A DNA stretch of 5,919 nucleotides from Oscillospiraceae bacterium (lineage in GTDB: Bacteria; Bacillota; Clostridia; Oscillospirales; UBA929), in NCBI GenBank assembly GCA_009777685.1, contig WRLJ01000115.1, positions 1-5,919 of the forward strand, read 5' to 3'. Shown here piece after piece: positions 1 to 4,567 of this stretch. The position numbers and the translations under genes were made by a program. How positions within the stretch are numbered: the first letter of the stretch is position 1; the number at the start of each line of letters is the position of its first letter. The notes under the pieces were generated by a model. It saw nothing but the letters and a program-made list of their open reading frames with translations. It had not been told where the DNA came from and searched no databases.

Positions 1-13
1 ACGCACACAGGGG

Positions 14-24
14 GTCCCTACAGG
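14..24 (-). repeat. Partial or degenerate copy of the GTAGGG palindrome family
   Basis: GTCCCTACAGG at 14-24 is identical to 569-579, the foot end of the repeat at 551-578, in the same orientation. The bases to its left do not form the expected 9-bp stem, so this is either a decayed copy or a chance match to the foot alone. It is close to the left edge, and the partner arm may be lost or outside the window. Confidence 0.4.
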
Positions 25-230
25 AAAACGGGGGATCCGAAGATGTCTGTCATGTTAGGGCCGTTCCCTGTGGAGACAGCAAAGAAAGTGCAAGGGTATG
101 GCCGGGAAGAACAAAGAAGACAAAATAGAGGGAAAACCAAAAGTCGAGGCCAGGACAGCCTAGACAAGACCCTTACGGTGAAACGCCGTGTCTCGCACAA
201 GCAAAACCCCCGTATTTCCCGCGAAGGGGG

Positions 231-254
231 CTGGGGGACTGCCAAGTCCCCCAG
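231..254. repeat. Perfect 10-bp inverted repeat (hairpin)
   Basis: CTGGGGGACT at 231-240 is the exact reverse complement of AGTCCCCCAG at 245-254, with a 4-nt loop GCCA. It is very G+C-rich and would fold strongly in either strand. No T-run follows on either side, so it is not a standard intrinsic terminator. It does not share the GTAGGG foot of the family further right. Confidence 0.75.
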
Positions 255-262
255 TGGGGGGT

Positions 263-282
263 CCGGGGGAGACCTCCCCCGG
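263..282. repeat. Perfect 9-bp inverted repeat (hairpin)
   Basis: CCGGGGGAG at 263-271 pairs with CTCCCCCGG at 274-282. The nominal 2-nt loop would in practice open to 4 nt by losing the inner pair. It sits 8 bp after the hairpin at 231-254 and has the same G-run/C-run make-up. No T-run is adjacent, so terminator function is not supported. Confidence 0.7.
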
Positions 283-363
283 GAATGCCTGAACACCACC
301 CAAACCCACAGCCGCACGGGCAAACGGTGAAAGCCTTTCCCCGAAGTTTGCAGATAACCCTGC

Positions 364-390
364 GGGACGCCGAGGTCTGCGTCCCCTACG
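364..390 (-). repeat. GTAGGG-foot palindrome, copy D
   Basis: GGGACGC at 364-370 pairs perfectly with GCGTCCC at 379-385 around an 8-nt loop, and CCCTACG follows at 384-390. Read on the - strand this is a CGTAGGG foot followed by a stem-loop, the same layout and nearly the same length as the copies at 427-454, 475-502 and 551-578. The stem sequence differs while pairing is kept. Confidence 0.6.
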
Positions 391-400
391 GAGGGGATAC

Positions 401-434
401 GGGCAAACGCGGCGCATGGGCAAACACGGCGCGC
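401..434 (+). repeat. 17-bp direct tandem repeat with GGGCAAAC core
   Basis: GGGCAAACGCGGCGCAT at 401-417 is followed directly by GGGCAAACACGGCGCGC at 418-434, with 14 of 17 positions identical. The GGGCAAAC core also occurs at 318-325. The second unit runs into the left arm of the palindrome at 427-454, so the direct repeat and the palindrome overlap. Confidence 0.6.
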
Positions 435-454
435 CGGGGGCGTCGCGCCCTACG
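427..454 (-). repeat. GTAGGG-foot palindrome, copy C
   Basis: GGCGCG at 428-433 pairs with CGCGCC at 444-449. After one C/T mismatch (434/443), C435 and G436 pair with G442 and C441, leaving a GGGG loop at 437-440. CCCTACG at 448-454 is the foot. It has the same 28-nt length as copy A on the opposite strand, sharing the GTAGGG foot and the central CCCCGG but with four different base pairs in the stem. Confidence 0.65.
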
Positions 455-474
455 CACAGCGGGGCGGAAAACCT

Positions 475-502
475 TGTAGGGACGACCGTCCCCGGTCGTC
501 CG
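475..502 (+). repeat. GTAGGG-foot palindrome, copy A
   Basis: TGTAG at 475-479 is followed at once by a perfect 9-bp stem: GGACGACCG (480-488), loop TCCC (489-492), CGGTCGTCC (493-501). A GTAG tetranucleotide at the foot of a short palindrome is the hallmark of REP elements in enterobacteria and pseudomonads. Kinship with those is inference; the shape is seen directly. It is the only copy in this orientation and faces the copy at 551-578. Confidence 0.75.
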
Positions 503-511
503 AAAACAGCC

Positions 512-531
512 GGAACCCACGCCGGGGTTCC
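512..531. repeat. 7-bp inverted repeat between copies A and B
   Basis: GGAACCC at 512-518 pairs with GGGTTCC at 525-531 around a 6-nt loop. It lies in the spacer between the two facing palindromes at 475-502 and 551-578, so single-stranded DNA or RNA from this unit could fold into three consecutive hairpins. Confidence 0.55.
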
Positions 532-550
532 CGATTTCACGCGCGCTGGC

Positions 551-578
551 GGACGGTCGGGGGCGACCGTCCCTACAG
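551..578 (-). repeat. GTAGGG-foot palindrome, copy B
   Basis: GGACGGTCG at 551-559 pairs perfectly with CGACCGTCC at 564-572 around a GGGG loop, and CCTACA (572-577) completes the foot. On the - strand it begins TGTAGGGACG exactly like copy A, then differs inside the stem by paired changes that keep the helix. Together with copy A it bounds a 103-bp unit (475-577) with 10-bp perfect terminal inverted repeats. Confidence 0.75.
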
Positions 579-634
579 GCTGTGTCCAATATGACGGAAA
601 TTTAGATTGTCGCGGTACAATGCCTCCCCATATA

Positions 635-663
635 TGGACAGCGCGGAGGGACTGTGCTATAAT
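635..663 (+). promoter_or_regulatory. Sigma-A-type promoter for rplI and the downstream operon
   Basis: TGGACA at 635-640 (5 of 6 matches to TTGACA) and a perfect TATAAT at 658-663 are separated by 17 bp. TG at 655-656 makes an extended -10 (TGCTATAAT). Transcription would start near 670, giving a leader of about 148 nt before rplI. It is the best promoter in the window and points at the only operon seen. Confidence 0.85.
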
Positions 664-669
664 AGCGGT

Positions 670-817
670 GCGTATAGAAAGCGTTCCTATTGGACGGATT
701 CCGGGGCGGCCGGTTTCGAGCCTGAGGGGGGCTGTCCCTTGCGATCACGCCCCGCCCCCGGATGCTCCGCATCCCGTTCTCCCCGTTTCATTTCACGACT
801 GAAAGGAGCGTCCCCTC
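670..817 (+). promoter_or_regulatory. Long 5' leader of rplI with possible stem-loop
   Basis: The predicted transcript carries roughly 148 untranslated nucleotides. CGGGGCG at 702-708 can pair with CGCCCCG at 748-754, enclosing a region with a smaller possible AGGG/CCCT hairpin (725-738). This could be an autoregulatory ribosomal-protein leader, but I do not recognise a described L9-binding RNA, and in G+C-rich DNA a 7-bp pairing can arise by chance. The ribosome binding site AAGGAG (803-808) stays outside this pairing. Confidence 0.35.
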
Positions 818-1270
818 ATGAAAGTCATTCTCCAGCAAGACGTCTCCGGGCAGGGAAAGCGCGGGGACCTGGTCAATGTGTCCGACGGCTACGCGCGCAA
901 CTACCTGATGCCGCGCGGCCTGGCCGTCGAGGCGACGCCGGACGCCCTCAATGAGTATAAGCAGCGCGAGAAGGCCAAGGCCGACCGCCTGGTCCGGGAG
1001 AAGGAGGCCGCCAGGGCCGCCGCCGAGCGGCTGAAAACGTGCAACGTCGTCTTGGCCGCCAAGGCCGGGACCGGCGGCCGCCTGTTCGGCGCCGTCACCA
1101 GCGCCGAGATCGCCGCCGCGCTGAAGGCCCAGTTCGGCGTGGAGATGGACAAAAAGAGTCTGGTTCTGCCCGAGCCGATCAAGCACCACGGCCTGTATGA
1201 GCTGAAATGCAAGCTGGGTCACGAGATTTCCGCCTTGCTGCGGGTGGAGATCGTGCCGCCGGACGCCTAA
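818..1270 (+). CDS. rplI: 50S ribosomal protein L9
   Basis: Structural protein of the large ribosomal subunit; it binds 23S rRNA near the base of the L1 stalk and reaches over the 30S side, where it supports translation fidelity. The 150 residues match the usual bacterial length (about 149). The N-terminal rRNA-binding domain is complete (MKVILQQDVSGQGKRGDLVNV..., with GYARNYLMPRGLA near residues 27-39). A long charged connecting helix follows (about 42-76), then the C-terminal domain with GRLFGAVTS and LPEPIK signatures. AAGGAG at 803-808 lies 9 nt before the ATG, which fixes the start. It is the first gene after the promoter at 635-663, and dnaB follows after 34 bp. In many Bacillota a gdpP-type gene precedes rplI; here a repeat-rich region does. 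Identification is secure. Confidence 0.97.
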   Translation: MKVILQQDVSGQGKRGDLVNVSDGYARNYLMPRGLAVEATPDALNEYKQREKAKADRLVREKEAARAAAERLKTCNVVLAAKAGTGGRLFGAVTSAEIAAALKAQFGVEMDKKSLVLPEPIKHHGLYELKCKLGHEISALLRVEIVPPDA

Positions 1271-1304
1271 GAAAGCGCGGGAAGCGTAAAAGGAGACATC
1301 AGGC

Positions 1305-2633
1305 ATGGACGAGCTGCGCAACCAACCGCATAGCGTGGAGGCCGAGCAGGGCGTGCTGGGCTCCATTCTGCTGGACGCGCGCTGTATCGAGGAAACCGCG
1401 GCGCTGCTGAACGGCGACGATTTCTATCTGCCCGTCCACCGCGATATCTACGACACGCTGTGCGCCATGTTCGCGGCGGGCGACGTGATCGACCCGGTGA
1501 CCGCGCTGGACGCGATGAAAACGCGCGGCGTCTACAAGGAGCCGGACAGCCGCAACTACTTCCACCGCCTGATGACCGACACACCCTCGTCGGCGCATGT
1601 CCGCCATTACGCCGGGATCGTCAAGGAACACAGTATGCGCCGCCAGATTCTCGACACCGCCGCCGACGTCTCCTCGATGGCCGCGGCCGGCGAGGAGGCG
1701 GCCTCCGACGTGATCGACGCGGCGGAGGCGCGGTTCTTCGCCCTGCGCGCCCACCAGTTCCCGAGAACGCTGACCCCGATCCCGGAGGTGCTGACGCAGG
1801 TTCTCCAGCACGTCCGCGCCATGTACGAGGCCGGGGGCCGCCTGCCCGGCGTGCCCAGCGGCCTGCCCACCCTCGACAGCCTGCTCGGCGGCCTGATGGA
1901 CGGCAACCTGATCATTCTGGCCGCGCGGCCCGGCGTGGGCAAGACAAGCCTGGCTCTGAATATCACGGCCCACGCGGCGCGCTTTGCCGGCAAGGCGATG
2001 GCCTTCTTCGCGCTGGAAATGAGCCGCGACCAGCTGGCCGCGCGCCTGCTCTCCGCTGAGGCGGAGATCGAGGGGACCGGCCTGCTGCGCGGCGCGCTGA
2101 CCGATCCGGAGTTCGACCGCCTCGGCACGGCGGCCTCCGCGCTGGCGCGCCTGCCGATTTTGTTTGACGACAACGCCGACATCAGCGTGCAGGAGATCAA
2201 GGCCAAGTGCCGCCGCGTGAAAAACCTCGGCATGATCGTCATCGACTACCTCCAGCTGATGCACGGCACGCCGGGGAAACGCTACGACAACCGCAACACG
2301 GAGGTCGGCGACATCTCGCGCTCGCTGAAAATCATGGCCAAGGAGCTGAACGTGCCCGTCCTCTGCCTGTCCCAGCTGCGCCGCGCGCCGGCCGGAAGCC
2401 GGGACCATGTCACCCTGAGCGACCTGCGCGACTCCGGCTCCATCGAGCAGGACGCCGACGTGGTGCTGTTCATCCAGGCCGTCCGCCGCGAGGACGGCGA
2501 GGAGTCCGCCGAGGACGAAATGGAGCTGATCATCGGCAAGAACCGTCACGGCGACACGGGGCGCATCCGGATGGGCTGGAACAAGCGCTTTACGCGCTTC
2601 TTTGAGCTGGACTGGCGGCATGACGGGCTGTAA
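1305..2633 (+). CDS. dnaB: Replicative DNA helicase DnaB
   Basis: Hexameric 5'-3' helicase that unwinds DNA at the replication fork and recruits primase (named dnaC in B. subtilis). The 442 residues are a normal length. Residues about 5-105 form the N-terminal DnaB domain used for hexamer and primase contacts, followed by a linker and the RecA-like motor. Visible motifs are Walker A ARPGVGKT (207-214, Lys213), the catalytic Glu of ALEM (Glu238), Walker B VIDYLQLM with Asp314, SQLRR (356-360), the DLRDSGSIEQDADVV signature, and GKNRHG (411-416) around the arginine finger. No intein interrupts the motor. AAAAGGAG at 1288-1295 lies 9 nt before the ATG. The 3' end overlaps tilS, which suggests coupled translation. 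Long opposite-strand frames under this gene are G+C-bias shadows. Confidence 0.97.
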   Translation: MDELRNQPHSVEAEQGVLGSILLDARCIEETAALLNGDDFYLPVHRDIYDTLCAMFAAGDVIDPVTALDAMKTRGVYKEPDSRNYFHRLMTDTPSSAHVRHYAGIVKEHSMRRQILDTAADVSSMAAAGEEAASDVIDAAEARFFALRAHQFPRTLTPIPEVLTQVLQHVRAMYEAGGRLPGVPSGLPTLDSLLGGLMDGNLIILAARPGVGKTSLALNITAHAARFAGKAMAFFALEMSRDQLAARLLSAEAEIEGTGLLRGALTDPEFDRLGTAASALARLPILFDDNADISVQEIKAKCRRVKNLGMIVIDYLQLMHGTPGKRYDNRNTEVGDISRSLKIMAKELNVPVLCLSQLRRAPAGSRDHVTLSDLRDSGSIEQDADVVLFIQAVRREDGEESAEDEMELIIGKNRHGDTGRIRMGWNKRFTRFFELDWRHDGL

Positions 2634-3948
2634 CCGTATCCACATCCCGCCGGAGGCCAGGGTTCTGTGCGCGGTATCCGGCGGCGCGGACTCGACCGCG
2701 CTGCTGCACCTCTGCGCGGGACTGCGGGACCGGGGCCGGCTGGCGTCGCTGGCCGCGGCGCACTTCCACCACGGCCTGCGCGGCGCGGACGCCGATGAGG
2801 ACGAGCGTTTTGTGCGCGGCCTGTGCGCGGCGCGGGACATCCCGTACTTTGCCGGCCGGGGCGACACGGCGGCGGCGGCCCGGGAACGCGGCCGGGGCCT
2901 CGAGGAAGCCGCCCGCGCCCTGCGCTACGCCTTTCTGGAGCAGGCCGCTCTGGATTCCGGCTCGGACACGCTCCTGACCGCCCACAACGCCGACGACAAT
3001 CTGGAGACGATCCTGCTCAACCTGATCCGCGGAGCGGGTCTGGACGGTCTTTGCGGCATTCCCCCGGAGCGCGGCGGTTCCGCCCCCCGGATTCTGCGGC
3101 CCCTGCTGGGCGTGACGCGGGCGGAGATTCTGGCGTATCTGGACGAACACGGCCTGACCTACCGCGAGGACGAGAGCAACGCTGACCCGGCGTTCACGCG
3201 CAACCGTCTCCGGCACGGGGTGACGCCCGTCCTGCGCGGGATCAACCCCGACGCCGCCCGCGCCGCCGCCCGCGCCGCCGCCCTCCTGCGCGCGGACGCG
3301 GCGTACCTGAGCGAACAGGCCGGCGAGCAGGTCCGCTTGCACGCCTATGATATTATAGAGGGAGAGAGTATCCGCTTTCCCGCCGGGCGTGTATCGGAGC
3401 TGCCCCCCCCTCTCGCCTCCCGCGCCGTGCGCGCCCTGCTGGCCCGCGCCGGCTGGCACGGCCCTGAACAGCCGCATATCCAGGCGGTGCTGGACATCTG
3501 CGCGAGCGCCTCACCGCACGCCTCCGCGCCGCTGCCCAAGGGCTGGTCCGCCTACCGCGAATACGGCGCCCTGTGCGTTTGCCGTCTGCCGGGCGCGGGG
3601 GACGAGCCCTCCGGCGGCTTCCGGCTCACCGTGCGCGATATCGGCCCGTACCGCCCCGATTTTGTTTACAAATCGTTCAACCCTTTTTATGTCGCGAGTG
3701 ATACGATCGTAGGAGAAATCCGCGCCCGCGCCCGCCGCCGGGGCGATACCCTCGCGCCGGCGGGAAAGCCGGGGTCAAAATCCGTCAGCCGCCTGATGAC
3801 CGACGCGAAAATCCCCCTCCGCGACCGCCCCCGTCTGGCGGTGCTGGAGGACGACGCGGGCCTCATCGCGGTCGAGCGCCTCGGAGTGGACCGCTCCAGG
3901 GTCCCGGCAAGCGGGGCGAATGTTTGGGAATTGAAAATTGAAATTTAG
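2620..3948 (+). CDS. tilS: tRNA(Ile) lysidine synthetase
   Basis: N-type PP-loop ATPase that converts C34 of the CAU-anticodon tRNA-Ile to lysidine, so that it reads AUA and is charged with isoleucine; essential in most bacteria. From the ATG at 2620 it has 442 residues, near the family norm. The PP-loop SGGADS (20-25), FHHGLRG (from 49), TAHNADDNLET (120-130), RNRLRH, and a C-terminal TilS domain with SVSRLMTDAKIPLRDRPRL are all present. The ATG overlaps dnaB by 14 bp with no clear ribosome binding site, so translational coupling is likely. An in-frame TTG at 2602 would add six residues and also lacks one. The stretch before the PP-loop is short for the family. A C8 run (3403-3410) and a 12-bp tandem repeat (3253-3283) lie in the gene, but the frame reads TilS-like on both sides. 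Confidence 0.95.
   Translation: MTGCNRIHIPPEARVLCAVSGGADSTALLHLCAGLRDRGRLASLAAAHFHHGLRGADADEDERFVRGLCAARDIPYFAGRGDTAAAARERGRGLEEAARALRYAFLEQAALDSGSDTLLTAHNADDNLETILLNLIRGAGLDGLCGIPPERGGSAPRILRPLLGVTRAEILAYLDEHGLTYREDESNADPAFTRNRLRHGVTPVLRGINPDAARAAARAAALLRADAAYLSEQAGEQVRLHAYDIIEGESIRFPAGRVSELPPPLASRAVRALLARAGWHGPEQPHIQAVLDICASASPHASAPLPKGWSAYREYGALCVCRLPGAGDEPSGGFRLTVRDIGPYRPDFVYKSFNPFYVASDTIVGEIRARARRRGDTLAPAGKPGSKSVSRLMTDAKIPLRDRPRLAVLEDDAGLIAVERLGVDRSRVPASGANVWELKIEI
3253..3283 (+). repeat. 12-bp tandem repeat inside tilS
   Basis: GCCGCCCGCGCC at 3253-3264 repeats exactly at 3265-3276 and continues for seven more bases, giving 31 bases of perfect period 12. It encodes Ala/Arg-rich helix residues 212-221, just after the RNRLRH motif. 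The length is a multiple of three, so gain or loss of a unit would keep the frame. Confidence 0.8.
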
Positions 3949-3969
3949 GAATCATGGAGGGTTTTCATC

Positions 3970-4524
3970 ATGCGTTTGCTTCCTCCCGAAATGGACAGAA
4001 TACTGTACGGCGAGGCCGCCATCGCGGAGCGCGTGGCGGAGCTGGGGGCGGAGATCAGCCGCGACTACGCGGGGCGCGACATCATCATGGTCGGGGTGCT
4101 GAAGGGCGCCGTCCCGTTTATGTCCGACCTGATGCGCGCCGTCACGGTTTCGTGCACGCTGGATTTCCTGTCCGTCTCTTCCTACTGGAGAGGCACGCAG
4201 AGCAGCGGCGTGGTGCGCATTCTGAAGGACCTTGACATCCCCCTTGAGGGCCGGGATGTCCTGATTGTTGATGATATCCTTGACAGCGGCCGGACTTTGA
4301 GTTATATTATTAATTTGATAGAAAGCCGGAACCCGGCCTCAATACGGCTGTGCGCTCTGCTCGACAAACCGGACCGCCGCTGTGTGCCGGTGAAGGTGGA
4401 TTACACGGGCTTTACCATCCCCGACGTATTCATCGTCGGCTATGGCTTGGACTACGCGGAGAGGTTCCGGAATCTGCCGTACATCGGCTGCCTGAAGCCG
4501 GAAGTGTATAACCCATCGACCTGA
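3970..4524 (+). CDS. hpt: Hypoxanthine phosphoribosyltransferase
   Basis: Purine salvage enzyme that joins hypoxanthine or guanine to PRPP, giving IMP or GMP and pyrophosphate in the cytoplasm. The 184 residues fit the bacterial Hpt/HprT family (about 180). Visible are the LKGA loop (Leu44-Ala47, pyrophosphate contact), the PRPP-binding motif VLIVDDILDSGRTL (97-110) with its acidic pair Asp101-Asp102, and the base-binding tail KVDYTGFTIPDVFIVGYGLDY (about 142-162), whose Lys142 would contact the purine. GGAGGG at 3956-3961 is 8 nt before the ATG and fixes the start. The gene follows tilS by 21 bp and precedes ftsH by 43 bp, the same trio order as in B. subtilis. There TilS and HprT proteins have been reported to act together on ftsH transcription; whether that holds here is unknown. 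It is also called hprT. Confidence 0.96.
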   Translation: MRLLPPEMDRILYGEAAIAERVAELGAEISRDYAGRDIIMVGVLKGAVPFMSDLMRAVTVSCTLDFLSVSSYWRGTQSSGVVRILKDLDIPLEGRDVLIVDDILDSGRTLSYIINLIESRNPASIRLCALLDKPDRRCVPVKVDYTGFTIPDVFIVGYGLDYAERFRNLPYIGCLKPEVYNPST

Positions 4525-4534
4525 ACTACATTTT

Positions 4535-4555
4535 GGCCGGACAGATGCGCCGGCC
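4535..4555 (+). promoter_or_regulatory. Stem-loop just upstream of ftsH
   Basis: GGCCGG at 4535-4540 pairs perfectly with CCGGCC at 4550-4555 around a 9-nt loop. It fills most of the 43-bp gap between hpt and ftsH. No T-run follows, so it is not an intrinsic terminator. The ftsH ribosome binding site (GGCGGGGGA, 4556-4564) begins directly after the stem, so the structure could affect initiation. A short G+C-rich palindrome could also be neutral. Confidence 0.45.
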
Positions 4556-4567
4556 GGCGGGGGAATT

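Larger units (their letters stand above)
1..634. other. Gene-free, repeat-rich intergenic region
   Basis: No reading frame here looks like a protein: the available frames have no convincing ribosome binding site, run through palindromes, and give low-complexity Arg/Pro/Gly-rich or unrecognised translations on both strands. The segment instead holds at least seven inverted repeats between 231 and 572, several of one family, listed separately. Positions 81-180 are distinctly less G+C-rich (48 of 100 bases by hand count) and purine-rich on the + strand, unlike the genes to the right. No terminator with a T-run is visible, so I cannot tell where a transcript from the left would end. The left edge cuts the region, so its full size and the gene beyond it are unknown. 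Confidence 0.7.

Noticed and set aside
231..282. Intrinsic terminators
   Set aside because: Strong stems, but no T-run follows on either strand.
18..323. 101-codon - strand frame and the opposing 95-codon + frame at 43-330
   Set aside because: The - frame begins with TTG, and neither has a convincing ribosome binding site or recognisable family; both cross the hairpins at 231-282. Kept only as a compositional finding.
364..578. CRISPR array
   Set aside because: The repeats are in both orientations, irregularly spaced, diverged in sequence and without uniform spacers; no cas gene is present.
591..621. Possible second promoter, ATGACG (591-596) with TACAAT (616-621)
   Set aside because: The -35 match is poor (4 of 6) and the spacer is 19 bp; the promoter at 635-663 is far better.
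709..725. tRNA T-arm-like GGTTTCGAGCC
   Set aside because: No acceptor stem, D-arm or anticodon arm can be built around it.
416..802. 128-codon + strand frame across the palindromes
   Set aside because: It reads through several inverted repeats and the promoter, has no ribosome binding site and no conserved pattern.
1299..2867. 522-codon open frame on the - strand opposite dnaB
   Set aside because: DnaB on the + strand is unmistakable; long antisense frames are expected in G+C-rich genes, and this translation is low-complexity with no recognisable motif.
2590..3477. 295-codon - strand frame opposite tilS
   Set aside because: Same G+C-bias shadow; it is Ala/Gly/Arg/Val-rich and lies opposite conserved TilS motifs.
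3665..3707. AT-rich patch in tilS (TTTACA, TATGTC, TACGAT) as an internal promoter for hpt-ftsH
   Set aside because: No -35/-10 pair has both good matches and 16-18 bp spacing; more likely a run of AT-rich codons.
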